Source of the DNA: Chitinophaga pinensis | GTDB taxonomy: Bacteria > Pseudomonadota > Gammaproteobacteria > Burkholderiales > SG8-41 | NCBI GenBank assembly: GCA_943329075.2 | Contig: CALQCM020000019.1 | Location: 1-64,000 of the forward strand | Length of the DNA: 64,000 bases | Reading direction: 5' to 3' | Part shown: piece by piece, positions 35,795 through 44,422 of the stretch | Layout: the number at the start of each line of letters is the position of its first letter | Position numbering within the stretch: the stretch's first letter is position 1 | The notes under the pieces: model-generated | The model's input: the letters and a program-made list of their open reading frames with translations, nothing else | What the model was told of the DNA's origin: nothing | Databases searched by the model: none | Translations under genes and position numbers: made by a program

Positions 35795-36682
35795 TCATGC
35801 CCGTTTAGAGCGGCCGAGCAGATCGCGCAGGAATTTCGCCGCCGGCGCCGCCTTCAGCGCGCGCCGCCACATTTCGGCGACGGCTTTCTGATGCAACTCG
35901 ATCGCTTCAGGCGCGGTGGTGATCATCGCCACGCCGATGCGCACGTTCGGCTGTTCGCCTAGCCGGAACGGGCTCAGCGACAGCAACTGCCGGTCGGGCT
36001 GACGGAAGATCTGGAATCCCGTGTGCGGCAGCGTGTCCGGCACAATGCCGACCTGCACGCCCATCGGCTCGTCGCCGAGCAATTCGGCCAGGTGGGCGAC
36101 TTCGGTGCGCGCCTGCAGGCGGCGCTCGCGCAGGACTTTCTCCGGCAGCCCCTGACGGCCGACGAGGCCGTTGCGCACGAAGCGCTCGATTTCCGTCGAC
36201 GAGATCAGGTTGACGATGTTCGGCCGGCGGCGGCGGAAATTTTCCTTGCGCCGCTTGAGGATCACCATGATCTCGCCGACATCTTTCAACGCGCGCTTGT
36301 GCTGATCGAGATCCGGCGGAATGTTCTCCGCCAGCACCGCGGCCAGCGTGTCGTCGAAGGAATCCGAGGTCAGCAGATACGACACCGGGCCCGCCAGCAC
36401 GACGATGCGCTCGGCGGTTTCCTCGATCTGGCGCAGGCGCTCGAAATAGCTGACCGCGGAGGCGATGTATTCGACGCCAACGCCGAGCAGCGTCGGCACC
36501 GACACGCCCAGCATCACCGACAGCTTCTGTAGCGTGTCGATCTTGGTCAGTTCGCCCTTTTCGAAGCGATAGAGCGCGGCGCGCGAAATACCGAGGCGGC
36601 GCGCGATTTCGTCGGCGCTGAGCCCTGAACCGAGTCGGAACGCCTTGAGCCGGTTGCCGATGTCATCGAAGCGAAAATCCAT
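35795..36682 (-). CDS. XRE-family transcriptional regulator
   Basis: The 295-residue product has an N-terminal helix-turn-helix (GLSADEIARRLGISRAALYR then FEKGELTKIDTLQKL). A long C-terminal domain (about 90-290) of unknown ligand specificity follows. It is divergent from a Bug receptor gene at 36797, the likely target, and an inverted repeat lies between (36747-36781). Confidence 0.87.
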   Translation of the reverse strand: MDFRFDDIGNRLKAFRLGSGLSADEIARRLGISRAALYRFEKGELTKIDTLQKLSVMLGVSVPTLLGVGVEYIASAVSYFERLRQIEETAERIVVLAGPVSYLLTSDSFDDTLAAVLAENIPPDLDQHKRALKDVGEIMVILKRRKENFRRRRPNIVNLISSTEIERFVRNGLVGRQGLPEKVLRERRLQARTEVAHLAELLGDEPMGVQVGIVPDTLPHTGFQIFRQPDRQLLSLSPFRLGEQPNVRIGVAMITTAPEAIELHQKAVAEMWRRALKAAPAAKFLRDLLGRSKRA

Positions 36683-36743
36683 GAAGGCCTGTCCGAGGTT
36701 GTCGCCTGCATGCGGGCGCCTGCAGCCCGCAATGAGAAGCGTC

Positions 36744-36781
36744 TTAAAATTTGGAAACGGGTTAATATGTTAAACAAATTT
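36744..36781. promoter_or_regulatory. Operator/promoter region between XRE and Bug (3)
   Basis: AAATTTG (36747-36753) and CAAATTT (36775-36781) are inverted arms around 21 bases that include TTAATATGTTAA. A TAATAT at 36763-36768 could be a -10 for the plus-strand gene. The site suits binding by the divergent XRE regulator. Confidence 0.45.
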
Positions 36782-36796
36782 GCAGCGCAATCATAC

Positions 36797-37783
36797 ATGT
36801 CGAACCCCGACGGTCCCGCCGCCCGCACAACTTGTCTCGCCCTCGCGTTGACGATTTCGATCGCAACCGCCGGTGCCGCGGCGCAGGTGTTTCCGCAGCG
36901 ACCGGTCCGGCTGCTGGTACCGTTCGCGCCTGGCGGCGGCAATGATGCGCTGGCGCGCATCGTCGCGGTGCCGCTCGGTGAAGCGCTCGCCACCCAGGTG
37001 GTGGTCGACAACCGGCCGGGCGGCGGCGGCATCGTTGCCAATGACCTCGTCGCCAAGGCGAATGCCGACGGCTACACGCTGCTGCTCGGTTACTTCGGCC
37101 CGCTGGCGGTCTCGCCCGGCCTGCAAAAGCTGCCTTACGATCCGGTTGCCGACTTCGCGGCACTGGGTTTTCTCGCTTCGGGTTACCACGTGCTGGTCAC
37201 CCATCCCGCAGTGCCTGCGCGCACGGTAAAGGAACTGATCGCGTACGCGAAACTGAACCCAGGCAAGCTCAACAGTGCCTTCGCCGGGGTCGGCTCGGCC
37301 GGCCACCTCACGGCGGAGTTGTTCCGCTCGGTCACCGCCATCGAGATCGTCCACGTGCCCTACCGCGGCAGCGGCCCGGCTGCCACCGCCGTGATGGCCG
37401 GCGAGGCGCAAATGCAATTCGGCTCGGTGTCCGCGAGCATGCCGTTCGTGCGCGCCAACCGCCTGATCGCGCTGGCCACCACCAGCCCACGCCGGTTGAC
37501 GCTGGCGCCGGAGGTGCCGACGCTGGCCGAAAGCGGCGTCGGCGAAGTCGATGCGCGTTCGTGGTACACGATACTCGCGCCCTCGCACACGCCGCAGCCG
37601 GTACTCGATACCCTGAGCCGCCAGTTGGCGCGCATCGTCGCCACGCCCGAGGCGCGCGAGCAATTCGCCCGCCAGGCGATCGAAATCAAGCCAATCACAG
37701 CCGCCGAATTCACGGCTTTTCTGAAAACCGAAATCGTTAAATGGGGCCGGGTGGCGCGCGCCGCCAGCATCAAACCGGAATAA
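36797..37783 (+). CDS. Bug/TctC-family periplasmic binding protein (3)
   Basis: The 328-residue product has signal peptide TCLALALTISIATAGAAAQ and the canonical loop RLLVPFAPGGGNDALARIV. VVVDNRPGGGG and ADGYTLLLGYFGPLAVSP follow. An in-frame ATG at 36767 lies on the promoter-like TAATAT, so 36797 is preferred although neither has a strong ribosome-binding site. It is nine bases upstream of Bug (4), which shares the GGGND loop; the pair looks like a tandem duplication. Confidence 0.88.
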   Translation: MSNPDGPAARTTCLALALTISIATAGAAAQVFPQRPVRLLVPFAPGGGNDALARIVAVPLGEALATQVVVDNRPGGGGIVANDLVAKANADGYTLLLGYFGPLAVSPGLQKLPYDPVADFAALGFLASGYHVLVTHPAVPARTVKELIAYAKLNPGKLNSAFAGVGSAGHLTAELFRSVTAIEIVHVPYRGSGPAATAVMAGEAQMQFGSVSASMPFVRANRLIALATTSPRRLTLAPEVPTLAESGVGEVDARSWYTILAPSHTPQPVLDTLSRQLARIVATPEAREQFARQAIEIKPITAAEFTAFLKTEIVKWGRVARAASIKPE

Positions 37784-37792
37784 GGAACAGCA

Positions 37793-38779
37793 ATGCAACG
37801 AAATTCATATCGTGCTTTTTTTTTGTTAGCAACGACTTGTGCGCTTGTGGCTTTCGCGGCGAACGCGCGCGCCCAGCACAATTACCCGACCCAACCGATC
37901 CGGCTGGTGGTGCCGTTTGCACCGGGCGGCGGCAACGATTTTCTGGCGCGCACCGTCGGCCAGAAACTGGGCGAGCGCCTCGGCCAGCAGTTCGTGATCG
38001 ACAATCGCGCCGGCGCCGGCGGCAACCTCGCAACTGAACTGGTCGCGCGCGCAACGCCCGACGGTTATACCCTGCTGCTCGGTTTCATCGGCCCGTTTGC
38101 GATCAGCCCGCACCTCGAACGCATCAGCTACAACCCGGTGCGCGACTTCGCCGGCGCCAGCCTGCTGGCGTCGTCCTATCACGTGCTGGTGGTGCATCCT
38201 TCATTGCCCGCGCACTCGGTAAAGGCGCTGGTGGCGTTGGCCAAGGCGCGCCCGGGGCAGATCAACTACGCCTCGAGCGGCAGCGGCGGCAATATCCATC
38301 TGGTCGGCGAACTCTTCAAAAGCAGCGCCGGTATCGACCTCACGCATATTCCGTACAAGGGCACGGGCCCGGCGGCGATCGCCATCCTCTCCGGCGAGGC
38401 ACAACTGCTGTTCAGCAGCATTACCGCGGTGATGCCCTATCTCAGTTCGAAGCGGCTGGTATCGCTAGCGGTCACCAGCCCGGCCCGCTCACCGCTGCTC
38501 CCCGAGGTGCCGACGCTGGTCGAATCCGGCCTCAGTGGCGTCGACGTCGGCTCGTGGTATGCGCTGGTGGCGCCAGCGGCGACGCCGCGCGACATCGTCA
38601 TGCGCCTGCACAACGAGGCTGCGCGGCTGCCCGCGTCGGCCGACTACCGCCAGCAACTCGAAAAGCAGGGCTTCGAACCGCTTTCCACGAGCCCCGACCA
38701 GTTCGCGCCCTTCGTGCAAGCGGAACTCGACAAATGGGGCCGTATTATCAAGAACGCCGACATCAAGCGTGAACGCTGA
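37793..38779 (+). CDS. Bug/TctC-family periplasmic binding protein (4)
   Basis: The 328-residue product has signal peptide FFLLATTCALVAFAANARAQ and loop RLVVPFAPGGGNDFLARTV. PDGYTLLLGFIGPFAISP closely matches the equivalent segment of Bug (3), its upstream neighbour and probable paralogue. AAGGAACAGCA precedes the ATG. The two receptors may recognise related ligands. Confidence 0.93.
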   Translation: MQRNSYRAFFLLATTCALVAFAANARAQHNYPTQPIRLVVPFAPGGGNDFLARTVGQKLGERLGQQFVIDNRAGAGGNLATELVARATPDGYTLLLGFIGPFAISPHLERISYNPVRDFAGASLLASSYHVLVVHPSLPAHSVKALVALAKARPGQINYASSGSGGNIHLVGELFKSSAGIDLTHIPYKGTGPAAIAILSGEAQLLFSSITAVMPYLSSKRLVSLAVTSPARSPLLPEVPTLVESGLSGVDVGSWYALVAPAATPRDIVMRLHNEAARLPASADYRQQLEKQGFEPLSTSPDQFAPFVQAELDKWGRIIKNADIKRER

Positions 38780-38878
38780 TTGCCCGCCCCTGGCAGGTCG
38801 TTGAAATTTGCCCGATTTTCGAAAGCGCATCTTGAATTTTGATGATTTTCTGCGGGCGATGATGGGGAATAACTTGGC

Positions 38879-39142
38879 TCACCGGATAACCAGGATGTTC
38901 GTGGTGCGCGCGTCGATACAACTTTCGCGCTTGGCTCGCTTGCCGGTCTTGGTATCGCATTCGTAGATGCTTTGCGCTAAATGCGGCGTGACTGTTGTTT
39001 CCTGCGACCGCGCTTGGAAAAGGACGAAATGTGAAGGAATACCTTCGAGCCTCCGCCATTTGGCGTAATGAAGCCGAAGCCACGATCGTCTTTCCATTCG
39101 CCTATGCGGCCCTGGTAGTACGTGTGAGTATCTGAGTTCTAA
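38879..39142 (-). pseudogene. Frameshifted remnant of a cold-shock-domain protein
   Basis: On the minus strand from 39120 the frame reads YYQGRIGEWKDDRGFGFITP then GGGSKVFLHISSFSKRGRR, an RNP1-containing cold-shock domain. It runs into TAG at 38977-38979. Another frame carries the expected continuation (YECDTKTGKRAKRESC) to a stop at 38879. No start codon exists; a stop lies a few codons upstream, next to the miniature element at 39143. The intact gene would resemble cold-shock/DUF1294-type proteins. The rest of 38780-39317 holds no other gene that I can support. Confidence 0.7.
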
Positions 39143-39252
39143 GGAAACTCTGATTAAGTCCTTCAACGAGCTCAGGACGGACGGTAACTTTTTGATTCCG
39201 TTTGTGGTGAGCTTATCGAGCCACATTCAACAATGACTTAATCAGAGGTTCC
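39143..39252. mobile_element. IS5-type miniature element (MITE-like), 110 bp
   Basis: Terminal inverted repeats of 18 bp (39143-39160, GGAAACTCTGATTAAGTC; 39235-39252) differ at one base. Both sides carry CTAA (39139-39142 and 39253-39256), the YTAR-type target duplication of IS5-family elements. The interior is itself a long imperfect palindrome (CTTCAACGAGCTCAGGAC with its inverse) and encodes nothing. It lies just upstream of the broken cold-shock gene. Confidence 0.72.
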
Positions 39253-39317
39253 CTAAAGCCGTTGCTATTGCCGGGCCGACTTCCCGCGCTGGCGGTGCGA
39301 ATTCGCTCGGCAGCGAT

Positions 39318-40280
39318 TTATTCGACTTTGATATTGCCCGCCTTGACCACTTTGGACCACGTAGCGATTTCGCTCGCGATCACGCGCGCGAACTCCTCCG
39401 GTGTCGAGTGCGCAGGCTCGCCGCCCTCCGAGCGCAGCCATTCCTGCGCATCGGGCTGCTTGAGGAACCGCGCGGTCGCCTGATTGAGTTTGAGTACGAC
39501 GTCACGCGGCGTGCCGACAGGCGCCCATATCCCGTTCCAGAAGCCAGCCGCATATCCGGGGAAATTCTCGCTGATCGCGGGCAGATCGGGCATGGCTGGC
39601 GAGCGCTGCTCGCTTGTGACCGCGAGCCCGCGCAATTTGCCCGACTTGATGTGCGGAAGCACCGTGCCGGCACCGGGAAACATAAGCTGGATCTGCCCTC
39701 CAAGCAGGTCCACGAGCGCCGGCCCCTCGCCCTTGTAGGGCACGTGAATCATTTGGAGCCTGGCCATCTGCTTGAAGAGCTCGCCCGCGAGATGCAGGTT
39801 CGAGCCGGCGCCGCTCGAGCCAAACGTAAGCGCGCCGGGCTTCGCGCGCGCGAGTTCGACGAATTCCTTGAGCGTAACCGCCCTGACCGACGGCTGGACC
39901 GTGAGCACCAGCGGCCCCGCGATGATTCTCGAGATCGGGGCGATACCCGTCACCGGGTCGTAGGGAAGCTTATAGAGTACCGCGTTGATTGCGAACGTCG
40001 CTGGCACAACCGCGACCGTGTAGCCGTCGGGGCTCGCACGCGCGACGATCTCCGCGCCAATCATGCCGCTCGCGCCAGGACGGTTGTCGACGACGAACTG
40101 CTGGCCGAACTCCGCGGCGAGCCTAGCTGCGAGCATGCGCGCGGCCCTGTCGGTGCTGCCGCCGGGCGGAACCGGCACGACGATGCGTACCGGCCTCTCG
40201 GGCCACTTCGTCGTTTGGGCGAGTGCCGCCGGCAAGGCCGCAGCCAGTGCCAGCATCAGCAACGCGGGTGTTCGTCTCAT
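39318..40280 (-). CDS. Bug/TctC-family periplasmic binding protein (5)
   Basis: The 320-residue product has signal peptide ALLMLALAAALPAALAQ and loop RIVVPVPPGGSTDRAARML. FVVDNRPGASGMIGAEIVAR and DGYTVAVVPATFAINAVLY follow. The ATG at 40280 is chosen because the signal peptide starts there; the frame extends into the UbiD gene. It follows that UbiD-family gene by 14 bases, so the two are probably co-transcribed and share a substrate. Confidence 0.92.
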   Translation of the reverse strand: MRRTPALLMLALAAALPAALAQTTKWPERPVRIVVPVPPGGSTDRAARMLAARLAAEFGQQFVVDNRPGASGMIGAEIVARASPDGYTVAVVPATFAINAVLYKLPYDPVTGIAPISRIIAGPLVLTVQPSVRAVTLKEFVELARAKPGALTFGSSGAGSNLHLAGELFKQMARLQMIHVPYKGEGPALVDLLGGQIQLMFPGAGTVLPHIKSGKLRGLAVTSEQRSPAMPDLPAISENFPGYAAGFWNGIWAPVGTPRDVVLKLNQATARFLKQPDAQEWLRSEGGEPAHSTPEEFARVIASEIATWSKVVKAGNIKVE

Positions 40281-40294
40281 CGAATGAGATCTCC

Positions 40295-41764
40295 CTATTC
40301 GGGGAAATTCAGAAACCCGAATTTCGCCTTGATCGTCGCGCGCAGATCGGCACTGACATCGACCACCGGCGGAAATTTGTTGGCGAGCTTCATGTCGTAG
40401 GGAATGCAGGCGTCGATCAACACGCGGTTGTTGAAATTGCCCGGCAGAAACAGTGGATCGCGTTTCGACGCCCACGCCTTCTGGATCAGATCAATGTCGG
40501 TGACCGGATCGAAGCGCGTGCACATCGCCCATAACACCTGGTCGAGATCGCCGGCATCTATGTCGTCGTCGACCACCACCGTCCATTTGCCCGCATAAGC
40601 GCCGCTCTGGCAGTTGGCGGCGACATGCAACGCATTGCGCGCGTGGCCGGGATAACGCTGGCGGATCTGCACCACGGTAAAACGCGTCGCCGGTCCGCCC
40701 TCGTGGTTCCACACGCCCAGCACGTCGGGGATACCGCAGGCGTCGAGCGCGCGCCAGATCTGTGCCGAGCCGGCGATGCCCTTGAGCAGGCCGGTTTCAT
40801 CCACCGGCTTGTGCTGCGGCGCGCAGGTCAGGATCGGATTGTTGCGGTAAAGAATCGTTTTGACTTCAAGGTAAGGCCGCGGCACCGTGTCGTCGGAGTA
40901 ATAACCCATCCACTCGCCGAACGGCCCCTCCTTCAGCACCTTGCCAGGCACCGCCTCGGCTTCGATTGCGATTTCGGCGTGCGCCGGAATCGGAAATCCG
41001 GTGTACGGTCCGCGCACCACGTCGACCGGTCGGCCGCGCAGGCCGCCGGCGAAATCGAGCTCGCTGACGCCCTCCGGCAGCGGGCTCGCTGCAAGCATGA
41101 ACAACAGTGGATCCTGGCCGACCAGCACCACCACCTTCATCGATTCGCCACGCTCGAAATACTTGTCGCGGTGTATGCGTCCGTGTTTGCCCTCGGTGAT
41201 CTGGCAGCCTATGGTCTTGCCATCGTAGACCTGGTTGCGATAAGTGCCGAGGTTAAACCAGCCGGCGTCGGGATCCTTGGTAATCACGCAGTTGGCGGTG
41301 CCGATATAGCGCGCGGTATCGCGCTCATGGTGGCGCGGTACCGGGAACTTGAGCACGTCGATCTGGTCACCGGTAAGCACGTTTTCGAGAATCGGACCGT
41401 CGTTGACGTAACGCGGTGGCAGCGGCGTGAGACTCTGTATACGCTCGTGATAGCGCTTGACGATGTCGACCTTGCGCCCGTACTCAAGCGGCAGGCCGAG
41501 CGTGAGCGCGACCCGGCGCACCGAGGAGAAATGGCCGTAGAGCGTGCGGAAACCCTTTGGGTAACCGGGAATTTCGTCGAACAGTATGGCCGGCGCGTCG
41601 CCGCGGCTTTTTTCCGTCAGCATGTGGGTGATCGCACCCATCTCGGCGTCCCAGTGCGCGCCGTTAACGCGCTTCAGTTCGCCCATTGCCTCAACGCGTT
41701 CGATCCACCCGCGCAAATCGCCGTAGTCTTCACTCTGCTGCGGGCTGCCGCCGTCTGCCTTCAT
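40295..41764 (-). CDS. UbiD-family decarboxylase (1)
   Basis: The 489-residue product has the prenyl-FMN-dependent decarboxylase core. The catalytic set corresponds to Fdc1 Arg173-Glu277-Glu282: Arg176 (NLGTYRNQVYD), Glu279 and Glu284 (KEGPFGEWMGYYS). These enzymes reversibly decarboxylate aromatic or unsaturated acids with a cofactor made by UbiX, which is not in this window. It is divergent from a second UbiD-family gene, with a Bug receptor downstream. The substrate is unknown. Confidence 0.93.
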   Translation of the reverse strand: MKADGGSPQQSEDYGDLRGWIERVEAMGELKRVNGAHWDAEMGAITHMLTEKSRGDAPAILFDEIPGYPKGFRTLYGHFSSVRRVALTLGLPLEYGRKVDIVKRYHERIQSLTPLPPRYVNDGPILENVLTGDQIDVLKFPVPRHHERDTARYIGTANCVITKDPDAGWFNLGTYRNQVYDGKTIGCQITEGKHGRIHRDKYFERGESMKVVVLVGQDPLLFMLAASPLPEGVSELDFAGGLRGRPVDVVRGPYTGFPIPAHAEIAIEAEAVPGKVLKEGPFGEWMGYYSDDTVPRPYLEVKTILYRNNPILTCAPQHKPVDETGLLKGIAGSAQIWRALDACGIPDVLGVWNHEGGPATRFTVVQIRQRYPGHARNALHVAANCQSGAYAGKWTVVVDDDIDAGDLDQVLWAMCTRFDPVTDIDLIQKAWASKRDPLFLPGNFNNRVLIDACIPYDMKLANKFPPVVDVSADLRATIKAKFGFLNFPE

Positions 41765-41806
41765 TGCGTCTCCCCTTCATTGTCGAGCCGGTAAGATTAG
41801 TCTATA

Positions 41807-41826
41807 TTCTGATACCAGTCTCAGAA
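41807..41826. promoter_or_regulatory. Inverted repeat between divergent UbiD genes
   Basis: TTCTGA (41807-41812) and TCAGAA (41821-41826) flank an 8-base spacer in the 146-base divergent region. A TTGACA (41829-41834) follows on the plus strand, so the site could control both genes. Confidence 0.4.
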
Positions 41827-41910
41827 AATTGACAGTAACCAAACCATCCATCAGCAGCGGCGCAAAGTCGGCGAACTAGCCGACCGCACCGCGCCATAGG
41901 AGTGCGAACA

Positions 41911-43344
41911 TTGGCAAATCCTGATCTGCGCGACTGGATCGCCCGCGTCGAAGCAGCCGGCGAACTGCAGCGTGTAAACGGCGCCGAGTGCATGGAGGAA
42001 ATCGGCGGCCTCGTCGACCTCTACATGCGCGGCACCAACCGGCCGGCCCTTTTGTTCGACGAAATTCCCGGCTACCCGAAGGGTTACCGCGTGCTCGGCA
42101 ACATCCTGACCAGCGTGAAGCGCATCGCGCTCACCGTCGGCCTGCCGCCCGACATCGCCGAAATGGATCTTGTGCATTTCTGGCGCAAATACCTGAACGA
42201 GGCGAAATCGATTCCGCCGCTGGTGGTAAAAGACGGGCCACTGCTCGAAAACGTGGCGACCGCCGGCGAAATCAATCTCGCCAAAATCCCGACGCCGCGC
42301 TGGCATGAAGACGATGGCGGCCCCTACATCGGTACCGGCGTCATGGTGATCATGAAGGATCCGGATTCGAACTGGATCAACTACGGCGCGTATCGCGTGC
42401 AGGTCTATGACGATCCGACCATCGCCTCGGTAATGATCTCGAAGGGCAAACACGGCGACATCCTGATGCGCAAGTATCACGAGCGCGGCGAACGCTGCCC
42501 GATCGCCGTGGTCTGCGGTATGCACCCGGCGCTGTTCTCGATCGCCGGCATCGAGATTCCCTACGGTGCGAATGAATACGACGCGGCTGGCGGCATGCTG
42601 GGTGAACCGGTCGAAGTGATCCTTGGTCCCAAGACCGGCCTGCCGATTCCGGCCAATGCAGAAATTGCCTTCGAAGGGTTCATCAGCCCCGACGACGGCA
42701 TCAGCGAAGGCCCGTTCGGCGAGTGGACCGGTTATTACGCTGGCGGGCAGCACAAAGCGCCCGTCATACGAATCGAAACCTTCATGCACCGCAACGATCC
42801 GATCCTGCTCGGCGCGGTGCCGGCAGTGCCGCCCTGCGACGACACTTTTTATCGCGGCACCTTCCGCTGCGCTGCTGTATGGAAACAGCTCGAGGGTGCC
42901 GGCATTCCCGGCATCACGGGCGTATGGGCGCACGAGGCTGGCGGTAGCCGCCAATGGCTGACCGTATCGGTCAAGCAGATGTACGCCGGCCATTCGAAAC
43001 AGGTCGGTCTGATCGCCTCGCAATGTCACGCCGGCGCCTATGCCAACAAGTGGGTGATCGTGGTCGACGACGACATCGATCCGTCGAACATGAACGACGT
43101 GGTGTGGGCGATGTGCACGCGCGTCGATCCGCGCGACGACCTCGACGTCATCAAAGGCGCCTGGAGCACCACCCTCGATCCGACCAGTTACCCGGCGGAA
43201 GAGCGGCGGCTCAATGCGCGCGTGGTGATCGACGCCTGCCGCCCGTGGCTGCGGCGCGAAACGTTCCCGAAAGTCGCGCGCAACACAGCTGGCCTCGACG
43301 CGCGGCTGCGCGCGAAATGGGCGCAAGTGCTGCGCGGCTATTAA
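41911..43344 (+). CDS. UbiD-family decarboxylase (2)
   Basis: The product from the TTG at 41911 has 477 residues. The catalytic equivalents are Arg162 (NYGAYRVQVYD), Glu266 and Glu271 (SEGPFGEWTGYYA). AGGAG at 41898-41902 is 8 bases before this TTG; a GTG at 41902 overlaps that site and is less likely. It differs clearly from UbiD (1), so it is a paralogue rather than a recent copy. It is followed by Bug (6) 41 bases downstream. Two decarboxylase-receptor pairs thus face away from each other. Confidence 0.92.
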   Translation: MANPDLRDWIARVEAAGELQRVNGAECMEEIGGLVDLYMRGTNRPALLFDEIPGYPKGYRVLGNILTSVKRIALTVGLPPDIAEMDLVHFWRKYLNEAKSIPPLVVKDGPLLENVATAGEINLAKIPTPRWHEDDGGPYIGTGVMVIMKDPDSNWINYGAYRVQVYDDPTIASVMISKGKHGDILMRKYHERGERCPIAVVCGMHPALFSIAGIEIPYGANEYDAAGGMLGEPVEVILGPKTGLPIPANAEIAFEGFISPDDGISEGPFGEWTGYYAGGQHKAPVIRIETFMHRNDPILLGAVPAVPPCDDTFYRGTFRCAAVWKQLEGAGIPGITGVWAHEAGGSRQWLTVSVKQMYAGHSKQVGLIASQCHAGAYANKWVIVVDDDIDPSNMNDVVWAMCTRVDPRDDLDVIKGAWSTTLDPTSYPAEERRLNARVVIDACRPWLRRETFPKVARNTAGLDARLRAKWAQVLRGY

Positions 43345-43385
43345 AGCGGATTGTGCAGCGTTTCGTCTTCGCGCACATTCACTTC

Positions 43386-44369
43386 ATGCCTGCGGTTGAA
43401 ATTACGTTCCGGGCGGCACTTGGCGCGCTGCTGATCACGGGCGCCTGTGTCGCGCCCGTCGCGGCGCAGCCGGGTTATCCGTCAAAACCGATTCGCGTCG
43501 TGGTACCGTTCGCGCCCGGCGGCATCGCCGACATCGCCGCACGCAGCGTCTCGCAGCGGCTGTCCGAAAATCTCGTCGTCTCGGTGATTATCGACAACCG
43601 CGCCGGCGCCGCCGGCATCACCGGCAGCGACATCGTCGCCAAGGCGCCACCCGACGGATACACAATATTGATCACGAGCATCTCGCATACGATCAATCTG
43701 AGCGTGAATAAAAACATGCCTTACGACACGCGGCGCGACCTTACGCCGGTGATCCTCATCGCCGACGCGCCGAACATGCTGGTGGTGCATCCACAACTGC
43801 CGGCGCGCTCCGTCGCGGAGTTGATCACGCTGGCGCGCGCGCGGCCCGGCGAAATCAGTTACGCGTCTTCGGGCAGCGGCACCTCGGTGCATCTGTCGGC
43901 CGAATTGTTCAAGGCACTGACGAAGACCAACATGGTGCACATTCCATACAAAGGCGGCGGGCCCGCCGTTACCGACCTCGTCGGCGGCCACGTGCAGGTC
44001 ATGTTTGCGACGCTGCCATCGGTAATCAATCAGGTGAAGGCAGGCCGACTCCACGGGCTGGCTACCACCGGTCACGGCCGCTTCGCCGGCGCGCCTGAGT
44101 TCCCGACAATCGCCGAGGCGGGCGTGTCGGGTTACGAGGTCAGCGGCTGGACCGGCATGTTCGTGCCCGCCGGCACCGCTCGCGAAATCACGAAACGGCT
44201 GGCCAACGAAACCTCGAAAATTCTCGCCGAACCGAAAATGCACACGTTGTTTCTGGCGCAAGGCGCCGAGCCCGGCACGCGCATGCTCGACGACTTCACA
44301 GCATTCGTCGATGCCGAGATCGTGAAATGGAAACGGGTAGTGGAATTCAGTGGCGCGCGCGCCGACTGA
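43386..44369 (+). CDS. Bug/TctC-family periplasmic binding protein (6)
   Basis: The 327-residue product has signal peptide RAALGALLITGACVAPVAAQ and loop RVVVPFAPGGIADIAARSV. VIIDNRAGAAGITGSDIVAK follows, and later IPYKGGGPAVTDLVGGHVQV. It is the probable second gene of the plus-strand UbiD (2) operon. It is convergent with Bug (7), 53 bases away. Confidence 0.93.
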   Translation: MPAVEITFRAALGALLITGACVAPVAAQPGYPSKPIRVVVPFAPGGIADIAARSVSQRLSENLVVSVIIDNRAGAAGITGSDIVAKAPPDGYTILITSISHTINLSVNKNMPYDTRRDLTPVILIADAPNMLVVHPQLPARSVAELITLARARPGEISYASSGSGTSVHLSAELFKALTKTNMVHIPYKGGGPAVTDLVGGHVQVMFATLPSVINQVKAGRLHGLATTGHGRFAGAPEFPTIAEAGVSGYEVSGWTGMFVPAGTAREITKRLANETSKILAEPKMHTLFLAQGAEPGTRMLDDFTAFVDAEIVKWKRVVEFSGARAD

Positions 44370-44422
44370 GCGTTTTCGCTTTCAATTCACACACGGTTCG
44401 TCGTCGCGGTTCCCGCATCGCT

